A DNA stretch of 64,000 bases from Sphingomonas sp. Leaf22 (lineage in GTDB: Bacteria; Pseudomonadota; Alphaproteobacteria; Sphingomonadales; Sphingomonadaceae). Position numbers and translations under genes: made by a program. The notes under the pieces are model-generated. The model saw nothing but the letters and a program-made list of their open reading frames with translations. It made no database searches and was not told the origin of the DNA. Positions within the stretch are counted from its first letter, which is position 1, and each line of letters starts with the position of its first letter. Where the stretch lies: the NCBI RefSeq assembly GCF_001421715.1, contig NZ_LMKP01000006.1, positions 37,435-101,434 on the forward strand, given 5' to 3'. Shown in pieces: positions 17,735 through 27,368 of this stretch.

Positions 17735-17832
17735 GCGGAAGTTGACGAAGGTTACGGTACGTTCGTTGATGAAACTTACCAAAGTCTCACTATTTCAATC
17801 AGTTAATTGCCGTGGGGGACGCGGAAGTTGAC
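17735..17832. repeat. 12-bp direct repeats in the gap after the I78 gene
   Basis: GCGGAAGTTGAC occurs at 17735-17746 and again at 17821-17832. Between them lies an AT-richer stretch with a looser echo (GTTGACGAAGGTTAC versus GTTGATGAAACTTAC). The 211-bp gap separates two convergent genes. I see no open frame or convincing terminator in it. Confidence 0.4.
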
Positions 17833-17941
17833 ACAGTGTGTTCTGGCTTCCGCGCCGAGCGACTGGTGCAGGCGGGTTCGTGATTCGGGCGGTCGAAAGA
17901 GCGGCCGGAGGTCGCAAATCGGGAGCGTGTAGGAAAGCGCT

Positions 17942-19432
17942 TCAGGTCGTGACCAGCGCGGCCTCCATACCGAGCGCGGTCGCCAGCGCCTTGTGCCGCT
18001 TCTGCACGGCTTCCCCATAGAGCGCGGTGTCGCGGGCGGGCACGACCAGTTCGACCTGACCCCGGCCGCGCCGCAGGTCGGTGCGCTGGAGCGGCGCGGC
18101 GACGCCACCGCTCAGGCGTTGACCGAGACGCATGGCGAGTCCCCAGCGATGGGCGGCGGACAGTGCTGCGGCCGGGGCAAGCCGGGGCAGCGGGTCGGGT
18201 GCGGCATCCCCGCCGCCGCCAAGGCAGCTGTACAGCGCCTGCGCAACGATCGCGCGGCCGGCGGCGTCGATCGCGACCCAATTGCCGTGCAAGGCGATTT
18301 CGACACCGCGCTCGGCGCGAAATTCGGGATTCGCATGCCAGCCCACATCGGCGAGCAGGCAGGCGGCATGGCGCAGCCGGACCATCGCCGGATCGTCCTG
18401 CGGAAACAGCGGCGCGATCCATTTGTGCAGCAGGTCGCCATGTTCGGCGAAGCGGCCCTGCCGGGCACCCTCGTCATGCGCGGCGATCAGCAACGGGTCC
18501 TGCGCGCGGACGTCGGCGGGCAAGGCGGCGTAGAGCAACCCCTCGCGCAAGCCATAGGCGGACACCATCGTCGTCGCCGATCCGAGATGCTTCGTCATCG
18601 CGGCAAGAACCGAGGTGGCATTGTCGAGCGTCGGCACACGCCCCCCCGACAGGTTCGGCACCGCCTTCAGATCGGTACGAGGAACTTCGGCAAGAATCTT
18701 CCGCAACACATTGATACGGGCTAATGAAATCGAATAGCCGTGCGCGATCGGCAGCGGATAGCCGGTATGATGCATGTCGAGCCGGGCGAGCGCGCGCCAG
18801 GACCCGCCGACCATGTAGAAGGGCAACCCCTGCCCCCGCCCGGTCCACCCGGCGTCGCGCACCATCCGCTGCACCGTGCGATCGAGTTCGCCCGCGCGAC
18901 GTTCGCGGATCGCGCCGATGCGCAACACGCCCAGCGGAAACGACACCCGGTCGCCGAGCTTGCCGCCCTTCACCCGAACCAGTTCGAGACTGCCGCCGCC
19001 AAGGTCGCCGACGATGCCGTCGGCATCGGGGATCGCGGACAATACGCCGTGACCGGCGGCCTGCGCCTCTTCCTCGCCCGACAGGGTCTCGACGGTCAGA
19101 CCGTATCGTTCAGCCAGCGCGATCAGGTCGGGGCCGTTGCTGGCGTCGCGGACGGCAGCAGTCGCGACGGTGCGGACGACATCGACCTGCATCTCGCGGG
19201 CCAGCCATGCGAAGCGGGCGAGTGCCGCCCCGGCGACGCGAAACGCATCGGCGTCGATCGTCCCCGTTTCGGCGAGCGACCGGCCGAGACCGGCCAGCAC
19301 CTTTTCATTGAACAGCGTTGCCGGAATGCGGTCCGGCCCGCCATAGACGACCAGGCGGATCGAGTTCGACCCGATGTCGATGATCGCACTGTGCGCGATG
19401 GTGGCGGGGCGGCTCCACGGCAATCGGATCAC
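17942..19432 (-). CDS. ppx: Exopolyphosphatase / Ppx-GppA phosphatase
   Basis: Ppx releases phosphate from polyphosphate chains and may also hydrolyse pppGpp. The ASKHA-fold N-terminus shows [16 protein letters not shown] and the second phosphate loop [15 protein letters not shown] helical C-terminal region contains HD-like residues ([12 protein letters not shown]). The product is 496 aa. The gene has no suitable ATG near the domain. A GTG at 19432 overlaps the ppk stop as GTGA and gives the right N-terminus, so I use it. This couples polyphosphate breakdown to its synthesis by the gene before. Confidence 0.94.
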   Translation of the reverse strand: MIRLPWSRPATIAHSAIIDIGSNSIRLVVYGGPDRIPATLFNEKVLAGLGRSLAETGTIDADAFRVAGAALARFAWLAREMQVDVVRTVATAAVRDASNGPDLIALAERYGLTVETLSGEEEAQAAGHGVLSAIPDADGIVGDLGGGSLELVRVKGGKLGDRVSFPLGVLRIGAIRERRAGELDRTVQRMVRDAGWTGRGQGLPFYMVGGSWRALARLDMHHTGYPLPIAHGYSISLARINVLRKILAEVPRTDLKAVPNLSGGRVPTLDNATSVLAAMTKHLGSATTMVSAYGLREGLLYAALPADVRAQDPLLIAAHDEGARQGRFAEHGDLLHKWIAPLFPQDDPAMVRLRHAACLLADVGWHANPEFRAERGVEIALHGNWVAIDAAGRAIVAQALYSCLGGGGDAAPDPLPRLAPAAALSAAHRWGLAMRLGQRLSGGVAAPLQRTDLRRGRGQVELVVPARDTALYGEAVQKRHKALATALGMEAALVTT

Positions 19433-21603
19433 GTCGTTCCTTCCCGGGCCGCCCGCCATGCACGCAGCGACAGTTTTTGCGGTACGGTGGCAGCACCGCT
19501 CTCGATCGCCGCGCCGCGCCCGGACAGCGACGGATTGGTCATGAAATAACGGTGCAAATTGAACGGCTTGTCGCCCTTCGCCATCCGGCGATAGCTGCCA
19601 TCGGGGCCAAGGTCCCAGCTCTGTTCGGTATCGAGCAGATTGGCGACCATGACCTGATCGAGAACCTGATCGTGGACGGTCGGGTTGGTGATCGGCAGCA
19701 GATATTCGACGCGGCGGTCGAAGTTGCGCGGCATCCAGTCGGCGGACGACACATAGATCAGCGCGTCGTCGTTCGGCAGCGCCTGCCCATTGCCGAAGCA
19801 ATAGATGCGACTGTGTTCAAGGAACCGGCCAACGACCGATTTGACGCGGATGTTGTCCGACATGCCCGGCACGCCTGGCCGCAGGCAGCAGATGCCGCGG
19901 ACGATCAGGTCGATCTGCACGCCTGCCGCCGATGCCTCGTACAGCTTGTCGATCAGTGCCGGGTCGACCAGCGAGTTCATCTTCAGCCAGATCGAACCGT
20001 CGCCACCGGCGCGGGCGGTCTGTATCTCGCCCTCGATCAGCGCCTCCAGCCGGTCGCGAAGGTCGCGTGGGGAAATGGCAAGCTGTTGCAGCGCCTGCGG
20101 TTCGACATAGCCGGTGATGTAGTTGAACACCTGCGCCGCATCGCGCCCGATCACCGGATCGGCGGTGAAGAAGCTGAGGTCGGTGTAGATGCGCGCGGTG
20201 ATCGGATGATAATTGCCGGTGCCGAAGTGGCAATAGGTGCGATAGCCCTGTTCCTCGCGCCGGACGACCATCGAGATCTTGGCGTGGGTCTTCCACTCGA
20301 TGAAGCCATAGACGACCTGCACGCCGGCGCGTTCGAGGACCGAGGCGAGGTTGAGATTCTGTTCCTCGTCGAACCGGGCCTTGAGTTCGACGACGGCGGT
20401 CACCGACTTGCCGGCCTCGGCGGCGGCGACCAACGCCGCGACGACGGCGGATTGCTTGCCCGCGCGGTACAGCGTCTGCTTGATCGCGACGACATCGGGG
20501 TCCGCGGCGGCTTGCTTGAGGAAGGCGAGTACCACGTCGAAGGTTTCATACGGGTGGTGGACGACGATGTCTTTCGCGCGGATCGCCGCGAAACAATCGC
20601 CGCCATATTCGCGGATGCGTTCGGGGAAGCGCGGGCTGAACGGCGGAAATTTCAGGTCGGGCCGATCTTCGGCGACCAGCATCGCGAGGTCGCCGATGCC
20701 AAGGAACCCGCCGGTTTCGGTGATGAGCGCATCGCTGCCGCCCATTTCGTCCCGCAGCAGCTGGACCAGTTCGTCGGAAATACCGGATTCGATTTCCAAC
20801 CGGATGATCCGGCCGCGACGACGGCGTTTGATCGCGGTGCGGAAATAGAGGACCAGATCCTCGGCCTCTTCCTCGAGTTCGATATCGCTGTCGCGGATGA
20901 CGCGGAAGGCGGCGGATGCGCGCACCGTGTAACCGGGGAAGAACAGGCCCGAGAAATGGCGCAGCACGGTTTCGATCGCGACATAGCGCGCGGTCTTGCC
21001 CGGCAGGCGGACGAAGCGTGGCATCGCCGGGGGCAGCAGCACGACCTCGCGCACCTCGACATCGTCCGACCGGCGGATCAGGTCGAACAGCATCGCCGAA
21101 CCGAGGTTCGGGATGAACGGGAACGGGTGTGCCGGATCGAGCGCCTGCGGGGTCAGCACCGGAAACACCTGTTCCCGGAAATAGCGGGCGAGCCATTCCT
21201 CGGTCTCGCCATGGATTTCGTCGGCACCGAGCACGAGGATGTCGGCATCGGCCAATCGTGCGGCGATATCGCGCCAGATGCGCTGCTGGCTGTCGACCAG
21301 CCCGGCGGCGTCGACGGTGATCGCCGCCAGTTGCTGCGACGGGGTCAGGCCGTCGACCGATTCGTGGCCGACCTCCTGCATCTGCTGCCCTTTCAGACCC
21401 GCAACGCGGACCATGAAGAATTCATCGATATTGGTCGCCGAAATCGACAGGAAGCGCAGCCGTTCGAGCAGCGGGTGATCGGGATTGCACGCTTCGTCCA
21501 GCACGCGGCGGTTGAACGCCAGCCACGACAGTTCGCGGTTGAAATAGCGGGCCTCGGGCGCGGCGGCGACGGTGGTGCGGGCGGAGGGGACGGGATCGTT
21601 CAC
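19429..21603 (-). CDS. ppk: Polyphosphate kinase 1
   Basis: PPK1 polymerises the gamma-phosphate of ATP into polyphosphate. The 724-aa chain contains the expected domains: an N-terminal [17 protein letters not shown] helix bundle, a head domain with HPFPFIPNL, and two phospholipase-D-like catalytic domains. The autophosphorylated His should be the one in [23 protein letters not shown] and [17 protein letters not shown] follow. It sits between hdaA and ppx with 4-bp overlaps at both ends, giving one coupled operon. Confidence 0.96.
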   Translation of the reverse strand: MNDPVPSARTTVAAAPEARYFNRELSWLAFNRRVLDEACNPDHPLLERLRFLSISATNIDEFFMVRVAGLKGQQMQEVGHESVDGLTPSQQLAAITVDAAGLVDSQQRIWRDIAARLADADILVLGADEIHGETEEWLARYFREQVFPVLTPQALDPAHPFPFIPNLGSAMLFDLIRRSDDVEVREVVLLPPAMPRFVRLPGKTARYVAIETVLRHFSGLFFPGYTVRASAAFRVIRDSDIELEEEAEDLVLYFRTAIKRRRRGRIIRLEIESGISDELVQLLRDEMGGSDALITETGGFLGIGDLAMLVAEDRPDLKFPPFSPRFPERIREYGGDCFAAIRAKDIVVHHPYETFDVVLAFLKQAAADPDVVAIKQTLYRAGKQSAVVAALVAAAEAGKSVTAVVELKARFDEEQNLNLASVLERAGVQVVYGFIEWKTHAKISMVVRREEQGYRTYCHFGTGNYHPITARIYTDLSFFTADPVIGRDAAQVFNYITGYVEPQALQQLAISPRDLRDRLEALIEGEIQTARAGGDGSIWLKMNSLVDPALIDKLYEASAAGVQIDLIVRGICCLRPGVPGMSDNIRVKSVVGRFLEHSRIYCFGNGQALPNDDALIYVSSADWMPRNFDRRVEYLLPITNPTVHDQVLDQVMVANLLDTEQSWDLGPDGSYRRMAKGDKPFNLHRYFMTNPSLSGRGAAIESGAATVPQKLSLRAWRAAREGTT

Positions 21604-22238
21604 AGCAGTCGGTCCAGCAGCAGCGGGTTACCGGTCAGCGCGACGCGCGCGGCGGGAACGGTCAGACGGCGCGTCGAGCGCAACATGGCATCTTCCTCCA
21701 AAGCCTCGACGATGCGAAGCACCGCAAGGTGGCTTCGTTCGACGCGGCGGGCAAGCCAGCGCACCAGATCGGGCGCGGCGACGAGTTCCTTCCTGTCGAA
21801 GAGATATTGCAGCAGTGTTTCGATCAGCACATCGTCGGGTGCTTCGAGCCGCAGTACCGGCGTCGCATTGATCCGCGAGCGCAGGTCGGGCAGGCCGATC
21901 CGCCAGATCGGCGGCGCGGCGTCGGCGACGATCAGCAGCGGGCGCGCCTCGCCCTGCGCCCGGTTCCATGCGTGGAACAGATCGGCCTCGCTCCATCGGT
22001 CGGCATCGTCGGCGATCGTGCCGCCGCTCTTGGCTGCGAACAGCCGCGCCAGCAGCGTGCGTCCCGATTTGCGCGGGCCGACCAGCAGTGCGGCATGGAC
22101 CGGCCAGGTCGCGAAATGGTCGAGATGATGGACGGCGGCTTCGTTCGACGGCCCGACGAGGAACAGGTCCTGCCGGGCACCGACTGGCAGTTCCAATGGC
22201 AGGGTAAGCTGAACCGTACCGCGAGACAGCGTCGTCAT
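21600..22238 (-). CDS. hdaA: DnaA-related regulator HdaA with altered Walker A
   Basis: Hda/HdaA binds the DNA sliding clamp and stimulates ATP hydrolysis by DnaA after initiation, preventing over-replication. The 212-aa protein opens with a clamp-binding peptide QLTLPL (residues 10-15) and continues as a DnaA-like AAA+ domain with a sensor region ([12 protein letters not shown]). The P-loop reads GPRKSGRT (54-61), with Arg60 where the invariant Lys is expected, so nucleotide binding or turnover may be changed. It lies between a DUF2066 gene and ppk with 4-bp overlaps on both sides. Confidence 0.9.
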   Translation of the reverse strand: MTTLSRGTVQLTLPLELPVGARQDLFLVGPSNEAAVHHLDHFATWPVHAALLVGPRKSGRTLLARLFAAKSGGTIADDADRWSEADLFHAWNRAQGEARPLLIVADAAPPIWRIGLPDLRSRINATPVLRLEAPDDVLIETLLQYLFDRKELVAAPDLVRWLARRVERSHLAVLRIVEALEEDAMLRSTRRLTVPAARVALTGNPLLLDRLL

Positions 22239-23476
22239 CCCTGCGGCGCACTCGGCAGAGTGGGCGCGGTGGCGGCGGCGCGGCGGCGGATGCGCAGTGC
22301 CCCCTCCCCCTGCTGGACCTGCCAGCCGCGCGATTCGAGCGCGGCGGTGAGGATGGCGACATCGCCGTCGAAGGTCACGCGCAGCACCGATACGCCGCCG
22401 AGCGCGAGGCTGGAGGTTGCTGCCGAGCGGACGCCGGGGACCGATCGCAGCGCGGCTTCGGTCGATTCGACGGCGGCGACGGTCGGGGTATCCGCCTGGA
22501 TCGACAGGGTGACGCTCTCACCGGTCGGCAGCGGCGTCGGACCGATGCCGGGTTCGGTGATCGTCGGATCGATCAGGTCGACTTCGTCGGGCAAGACCAT
22601 GCTGCCCGGCGGCGGTGCCGCCAGCACCAGATCGGGGCGCAGCATCCCGCTGCGCAGACCCTGTTGATACAGCGCGTCGAGCCGGCGGACCCCTTCGTCC
22701 AGCAAGGCCGGCACCGCATCCCCCTGATTGACGCGCAGCGAGAAGCTGCCGAGCAGGCGGTTGTCGGGGCCAAAGCCGGCGGTGAAGGTGCCGATCACCG
22801 GGCCGCCGGGCCATTGGCGATAGAGGCGCACCTGCGGGATCAGCACGTCGGACGCGCCATATTGGTTGAGCACGGTGCGCCACCAGCCGCGCCCGCGGCG
22901 CGTGACCTGTCCGGCGTTGAGCAGCAGGCCATCGGCACCGGTGCCGCTGGGGCGGACATAGTCCATGACGCTGCCGCCGGTGCGGAAGCGCGCCCATGCC
23001 GCCTGCCACGGCGTCGCCCGTTCGAATACGGTACCGGTGCCGCCGTCCCACATCAGCGGCACGACCAGCATCGCCGGGCTGCGTTCGGACACGCCGGCGA
23101 TGCCGAGGATCGATGCGGCGCGGCCGCGATTGAACAGCACGCCCAGCCGGGCGATGTAGCGGTTCGGACCGATCTGTTCGCTTTCGACGACGATGCTGGT
23201 GACGAGCGAATCGAGCGTGCCGTCGGGCAGCGAGCGCGCCTGTCCGGTCAGCCGCTGCGACAGCATCTGCCAGCCCTTGCGCTGGGCCAGCCGCCAGCCG
23301 GCGGTGCGCGCGGCGTCTGCCGAGGTACCGGCGACGTCGACGCGGACGCCGTTCACCTCGAAACTGCCCGATCCGTCGACCGCCGCGACGCCGCCCTGCT
23401 GCGCCACGACCGCCCCGGTCGCGACCACGCCCAATGCGAGGGCGGCAAGGATGCGGCGGGGCTGAACCAAAGTCAT
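22235..23476 (-). CDS. DUF2066-like exported protein
   Basis: The function is unknown. The 413-aa protein starts with a signal sequence (RRILAALALGVVATGAVVAQ) and then a VNGVRVDVAGTSADAARTAGWRLAQRKGW region typical of DUF2066 proteins. It has no membrane span after the signal and ends in a low-complexity Ala/Pro tail. Residues about 320-390 (VTLSIQADTPTVAAVESTEAALRSVPGV) resemble a small alpha/beta fold. A DUF2066 gene between purM and hda is a context I also recall from gammaproteobacteria, which strengthens the call. Coupled to hdaA by ATGA, it heads the hdaA-ppk-ppx operon and is divergent from purM. Confidence 0.8.
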   Translation of the reverse strand: MTLVQPRRILAALALGVVATGAVVAQQGGVAAVDGSGSFEVNGVRVDVAGTSADAARTAGWRLAQRKGWQMLSQRLTGQARSLPDGTLDSLVTSIVVESEQIGPNRYIARLGVLFNRGRAASILGIAGVSERSPAMLVVPLMWDGGTGTVFERATPWQAAWARFRTGGSVMDYVRPSGTGADGLLLNAGQVTRRGRGWWRTVLNQYGASDVLIPQVRLYRQWPGGPVIGTFTAGFGPDNRLLGSFSLRVNQGDAVPALLDEGVRRLDALYQQGLRSGMLRPDLVLAAPPPGSMVLPDEVDLIDPTITEPGIGPTPLPTGESVTLSIQADTPTVAAVESTEAALRSVPGVRSAATSSLALGGVSVLRVTFDGDVAILTAALESRGWQVQQGEGALRIRRRAAATAPTLPSAPQG

Positions 23477-23535
23477 GCGCGCCTTTTGACGAAGCAGGCG
23501 TGGAAATCCAAGCGCGATGTGGCTAACCGGGCGTC

Positions 23536-24642
23536 ATGAGCAACGAAGCGGACCGCGGCGGCGGCTATACCTACGCACAGGCAGGCGTCTCGATCGCGGC
23601 GGGCAATGCCCTGGTGCGCGCCATCGGGCCGCTGGCGAAGTCGACGCGGCGGCCGGGGGCCGATGCCGAACTGGGCGGCTTCGGCGGGGTGTTCGACCCC
23701 AAGGCAGCCGGGTTCAAGGACCCGCTGCTGGTCGCGGCCAATGACGGCGTGGGGACCAAGCTGAAGCTGGCGATCGAACACGACGCGCATGACGGGGTCG
23801 GCATCGATCTGGTCGCGATGTGCGCCAACGACCTGATCGTACAGGGTGCCGAGCCGCTGTTCTTCCTCGATTATTACGCTTGCGCCAAGCTGGTCGCCGA
23901 TACCGCCGAGCGGGTCGTCGCGTCGATCGCGGAAGGGTGCCGGCAGGCGGGGTGCGCGCTGATCGGGGGCGAGACGGCGGAAATGCCGGGCATGTATGCC
24001 GATGGCGATTACGATCTGGCGGGCTTCTGCGTCGGTGCGGTCGAGCGTGAGCAGTTGCTGACCGGCGACAAGGTCGCGGTCGGCGACGTCATTCTCGGGC
24101 TGGCATCGTCGGGCGTGCATTCGAACGGTTTTTCGCTGGTCCGGCGGCTGGCGGCGGACAAGGGGTGGAAGCTCGACCGCCCTGCCCTGTTCGATCAGGA
24201 CGTGCTGCTGATCGACGCGCTGATGGCACCGACCAGGATTTACGTGCAGTCGCTGCTGCCGCTGCTGCGCGCGGGGCGCATCCATGGGCTGGCGCATATT
24301 ACCGGCGGCGGGTTGCTGGAGAATATTCCGCGCGTGCTGCCCGAGGGCGCGCACGCGACGGTCGATGCCGATGCGTGGGAACAGTCGCGGCTGATGGCGT
24401 TCCTGCAAGCGCAGGGCAATATCGAGCCGGGCGAGATGGCGCGGACGTTCAACTGCGGGATTGGCATGGCGGTGCTGGTGTCGGCCGAGGACGCCGATGC
24501 GGTTGCGGCGGCGCTGGCGGATGCGGGCGAGACGGTCGTGCGGATCGGTACGGTCGATGCGGGTGACCAAGGTTGCACCGTCAAGGGTAGCGCGGGGACG
24601 TGGAGCGCCCGTGCCGACTGGAGCGCGACGCACCTTGGCTAA
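23536..24642 (+). CDS. purM: Phosphoribosylformylglycinamidine cyclo-ligase
   Basis: AIR synthetase closes the imidazole ring in purine synthesis using ATP. The 368-aa protein shows the family's [56 protein letters not shown] and [13 protein letters not shown] blocks in order. Its start lies 59 bp from the divergent DUF2066 gene. The end overlaps the purN start region, giving a purM-purN operon. Confidence 0.97.
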   Translation: MSNEADRGGGYTYAQAGVSIAAGNALVRAIGPLAKSTRRPGADAELGGFGGVFDPKAAGFKDPLLVAANDGVGTKLKLAIEHDAHDGVGIDLVAMCANDLIVQGAEPLFFLDYYACAKLVADTAERVVASIAEGCRQAGCALIGGETAEMPGMYADGDYDLAGFCVGAVEREQLLTGDKVAVGDVILGLASSGVHSNGFSLVRRLAADKGWKLDRPALFDQDVLLIDALMAPTRIYVQSLLPLLRAGRIHGLAHITGGGLLENIPRVLPEGAHATVDADAWEQSRLMAFLQAQGNIEPGEMARTFNCGIGMAVLVSAEDADAVAAALADAGETVVRIGTVDAGDQGCTVKGSAGTWSARADWSATHLG

Positions 24643-25204
24643 ACACCGCGTCGGCGTCCTGATTTCGGGGCGGGGATCGAATATGGCGGCGCTGATCGCG
24701 GCGGCACGCGCGGAGGACTGTCCGTACGAAATCGTTCTTGTGGCGTCGGACAAGCCCGATGCCGCCGGCCTGACCCACGCCGCCGAACAGGGTATCGCGA
24801 CCTTCGCCCATTCGCCGCGCGGCATCCCCAAGGCGGACTATGAAGCGGCGATCGACGGCGCGCTGCGGGCGGCGGGGGTCGAGACCATCGCGCTGGCGGG
24901 CTATATGCGGCTGTTGTCGGGCGCGTTCGTTGCGGCGTGGCGCGACCGGATCGTCAATATCCATCCGTCGTTGCTGCCCGCGTACAAGGGGCTCGACACC
25001 CATGCGCGTGCGATCGCGGCCGGCGAGACACACGCGGGATGTTCGGTCCATGTCGTGAACGAAGAGCTGGATGCCGGGAGCGTATTGGCGCAGGCGCGCG
25101 TTCCCATCCTGCCCGACGATACGCCCGATACCCTTGCGGCGCGGGTGCTGGTGGAGGAACACCGCCTCTACCCATCAACCTTGGCGGAGTTTGTGACGCG
25201 ATGA
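24635..25204 (+). CDS. purN: Phosphoribosylglycinamide formyltransferase
   Basis: GART transfers a formyl group from 10-formyl-tetrahydrofolate to GAR in purine synthesis. The 189-aa chain shows [13 protein letters not shown] at the start, then [12 protein letters not shown] and the catalytic [16 protein letters not shown]. No ATG precedes the GRGSN motif at a sensible distance. A TTG at 24635, overlapping the purM stop by 8 bp, yields [11 protein letters not shown] and fits the family. A GTG at 24611 is the alternative. It is coupled at its end to the next small gene by ATGA. Confidence 0.95.
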   Translation: MAKHRVGVLISGRGSNMAALIAAARAEDCPYEIVLVASDKPDAAGLTHAAEQGIATFAHSPRGIPKADYEAAIDGALRAAGVETIALAGYMRLLSGAFVAAWRDRIVNIHPSLLPAYKGLDTHARAIAAGETHAGCSVHVVNEELDAGSVLAQARVPILPDDTPDTLAARVLVEEHRLYPSTLAEFVTR

Positions 25205-25461
25205 CCGAGATGCTCGACCGTATCCGTGAAGCCGTGAAGGTGTTGCCCGCCACCGAAGAGCGCGACGCGGGTGAGGCGACGGTCTTCTCGGTCGAAGGCA
25301 ATGATTTCGTGCGGATCGTGGGCGACAGCACGACCGTGCGCGGCGACGATGGCTGGACGGAGATCGACGCCGATAGCGATCCAGTCGCGGTCGAGGATGC
25401 CGTTGCCCATGCGTGGGAACTGGCAGCACCGCGTGGATTGCTGGAAGCGGGCGGGCGGTGA
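25201..25461 (+). CDS. Small acidic protein of unknown function downstream of purN
   Basis: I cannot assign a family with confidence. The 86-aa product is soluble and acidic, with a LPATEE segment, alternating hydrophobic strands (TVFSVEGNDFVRIVGDSTTVR) and a final amphipathic helix (AVEDAVAHAWELAAP). The outline is faintly like a shortened MmcQ/YjbR fold, but this is weak. The ATG at 25201 overlaps the purN stop (ATGA) and its own stop overlaps the next start (GTGA), so it is translated as part of the purMN operon. Confidence 0.7.
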   Translation: MTEMLDRIREAVKVLPATEERDAGEATVFSVEGNDFVRIVGDSTTVRGDDGWTEIDADSDPVAVEDAVAHAWELAAPRGLLEAGGR

Positions 25462-26060
25462 GCGACGCCGAAGAAGCGCGAGCCGAACGGAGGCGCTGGA
25501 TCACGCTTGCCGAGGGTGTAGCAGTGGCTGGCGTGGTCATCGGCGGACTGACGCTGTGGAACAATGTATCGGAGCGCCGCTCGGCCGAGGCGGAGCGGAC
25601 AGCCGAACGGGCGTCGTCGGTGAAGGCGCGGGCTGCCCTCGCCCTGACTGCGACACCGGAGAATGACGGCGAACGACTTGCCCTGAGCGCGGCAGACCGA
25701 CGGATCGAGAGGATAGAGGTGCGCTTTCCGCCGGCGCTGAAGGTGGCACCGAAGTCGGCGGTCGGCGACGTGGCGATTGCGGCAGACTGGGTGCGCGCGC
25801 CGCTGCTGGCAATCACCGACGGCGGCACCGACGCGCTGGAGGGCCGGTTGCCCGTCGCGGTAACGGCGGTCTGGTGGGACGGCGATACGCAGCACCGTTC
25901 GAGTGCGATCTATGACCTGGTGTTCGCCACGCACGGACGGGTAGTTGGTGGCCGGTCGCTGAAGCTGGTAGCCCTCGCACGGTTGGAAGGCGCTACCGCG
26001 GGGGTTGGCCGGCGGCTGGATACGCTGTGGGCGCAGGAATTGGGGCGGTTGGCGGTTTAG
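25458..26060 (+). CDS. Membrane-anchored protein of unknown function
   Basis: This 200-aa protein has a charged N-terminus (SDAEEARAERRR), one membrane segment (about residues 15-35, ITLAEGVAVAGVVIGGLTLW), a short charged helical stretch (SERRSAEAERTAERASS) and a domain of about 140 residues rich in beta strands. The orientation is uncertain. The GTG at 25458 overlaps the preceding stop as GTGA. It is the last gene of the purM-purN unit. I do not recognise the domain and propose no function. Confidence 0.7.
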   Translation: MSDAEEARAERRRWITLAEGVAVAGVVIGGLTLWNNVSERRSAEAERTAERASSVKARAALALTATPENDGERLALSAADRRIERIEVRFPPALKVAPKSAVGDVAIAADWVRAPLLAITDGGTDALEGRLPVAVTAVWWDGDTQHRSSAIYDLVFATHGRVVGGRSLKLVALARLEGATAGVGRRLDTLWAQELGRLAV

Positions 26061-26086
26061 GCTGTTCAGCCCCTTTATTCCTCCAC

Positions 26087-26198
26087 TCCCGTTCGCTTCG
26101 AGCCTGCCGAGAACCGTAGTCGAGAAGGCGGTGCCCCAAGCAAGCCGTTCTCGACGGACGCTTCTCGACAAGCTCGAAGCTGCTCGAACCGAACGGGA
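26087..26198. repeat. REP-like palindromic element
   Basis: The outer arms TCCCGTTCG (26087-26095) and CGAACGGGA (26190-26198) enclose nested CTTCGAGC / GCTCGAAG and TTCTCGAC words. Copies built on a CTTCTCGACAAGCTCGAAG core are, as I recall, common in sphingomonad intergenic regions. It fills the gap between the convergent purMN unit and ndk. Confidence 0.65.
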
Positions 26199-26271
26199 TG
26201 GGAGAATGGGGCGGTTTTGTCCCCATCCGTTCGTGCTGGGCAGGTATTGCAGCCGCGCCTTAGCGACAAAA

Positions 26272-26304
26272 AAAGGCCCGCCTCCTCATCGGAAGCGGGC
26301 CTTT
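26272..26304 (-). terminator. Intrinsic terminator of ndk
   Basis: AAAGGCCCGC (26272-26281) and GCGGGCCTTT (26295-26304) form a 10-bp perfect stem. On the minus strand the stem is followed by a run of seven T (complement of 26268-26274), 20 bp past the ndk stop. Confidence 0.9.
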
Positions 26305-26324
26305 CCCGTCAATCAGCCGATCAA

Positions 26325-26747
26325 TCAGCCGACGATCTCTTCGGGCTTGAAGAAGAAGTCGATTTCGATCTTCGCATTCTCTTCGGAATCCGACCCATGG
26401 ACCGAATTGGCTTCGATCGATTCGGCCAGTTCCTTGCGGATCGTGCCGGCGTCGGCGTTCGCCGGGTTGGTCGCGCCCATGATGTCGCGGTTCTTCTGGA
26501 CGGCGTTTTCGCCTTCGAGAACCTGCACGACGACCGGACCCGAAATCATGAACGACACCAGGTCGTTGAAGAACGGACGCTCGCGGTGCACGCCGTAAAA
26601 GCCTTCGGCCTGTTCACGGGTCATCTGGATGCGCTTCGAAGCGACGACGCGCAGGCCGGCTTCCTCCAGCATCTTGGTGACGGCACCGGTCAGGTTGCGG
26701 CGGGTCGCATCGGGCTTGATGATCGAAAAGGTACGGGTGGCGGCCAT
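26325..26747 (-). CDS. ndk: Nucleoside diphosphate kinase
   Basis: Ndk equilibrates nucleoside di- and triphosphates by a phospho-His mechanism. The 140-aa protein has the expected [13 protein letters not shown] start, the [15 protein letters not shown] motif and the active-site His in NSVHGSDS. Its length is typical. The stop is followed by a strong terminator. It lies 74 bp downstream of holC on the same strand. Confidence 0.97.
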   Translation of the reverse strand: MAATRTFSIIKPDATRRNLTGAVTKMLEEAGLRVVASKRIQMTREQAEGFYGVHRERPFFNDLVSFMISGPVVVQVLEGENAVQKNRDIMGATNPANADAGTIRKELAESIEANSVHGSDSEENAKIEIDFFFKPEEIVG

Positions 26748-26821
26748 GGTGGTCGCAGCTCCTGCGTTGCTGGTTGGAAGTTGACGGTCCCCCTAGTCGG
26801 GCACCGCGCGGCAGGCAAGCG

Positions 26822-27259
26822 TTACGCCGCCTGCTCCCAACCATTGTCGCCTTGCCGCCAGTACCGGCGTTCGACGCCATCGCGCTCGGCCAAGGCTTTC
26901 CATGCGCTGCGGGCAGAAGCGATATGGTCTTCGCCGAAGAAGTGAAACGCGCGGTCGAAGGTCAGCGCCGCGTCGCGCCACTGCCCGTCGACGATCGCGA
27001 TGTTGCGCGCGGCGTTGGCGGGGGTGACGTCGGCGGCGATCAGGACCGCTTGCCGGCTGTCGTCCCCTGCCCCGGCCTGCGCGTGCGGCAGGAAGCTGTC
27101 GGGCGCATAGGTCCATAGCAGCATGTCGAGATCGCGGCGCTGGTTGGCATCGTCGGACACCAGCAGCAGCCGCTCGCCGTCACCGTGGAGCCGGGCGGCG
27201 ATGCGCGGGAGCACGCGATCGAGCGGGCTGCGGGTCAGGTGGTAGAAGTCGACTTTCAT
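26822..27259 (-). CDS. holC: DNA polymerase III chi subunit
   Basis: The chi subunit links the clamp loader to single-strand-binding protein. The 145-aa chain begins KVDFYHLTRSPLDRVLPRIAAR and contains the LLVSDDANQRRDLDMLLWTYAPDSFLPHA core shared by HolC proteins. I chose the ATG at 27259. An upstream in-frame GTG at 27271 would add four residues and run into a palindromic repeat. The gene follows pepA on the same strand, an arrangement seen widely in proteobacteria, with an inverted repeat between them. Confidence 0.92.
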   Translation of the reverse strand: MKVDFYHLTRSPLDRVLPRIAARLHGDGERLLLVSDDANQRRDLDMLLWTYAPDSFLPHAQAGAGDDSRQAVLIAADVTPANAARNIAIVDGQWRDAALTFDRAFHFFGEDHIASARSAWKALAERDGVERRYWRQGDNGWEQAA

Positions 27260-27272
27260 GTCCGCGTCCACG

Positions 27273-27368
27273 CGTCGTTCCCGCGCAGGCGGGAACCCAT
27301 ATTCGCTGACGATTACGATAGAGCCGCAACCTCAGCGTGTATGGATTCCCGCCTCCGCGGGAATGACG
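27273..27368. repeat. Inverted pair of REP-like elements between pepA and holC
   Basis: CGTCGTTCCCGC...GGCGGGAACCCAT (27273-27300) faces ATGGATTCCCGCC...GCGGGAATGACG (27341-27368). Each half is itself palindromic (TTCCCGC/GCGGGAA). The pair starts immediately after the pepA stop and ends just before the holC start, so the pepA-holC mRNA would carry a large hairpin there. Confidence 0.75.

Noticed and set aside
19477..22128. 883-codon open frame opposite ppk and hdaA
   Set aside because: Spans two unrelated genes on the other strand and follows their codon periodicity.
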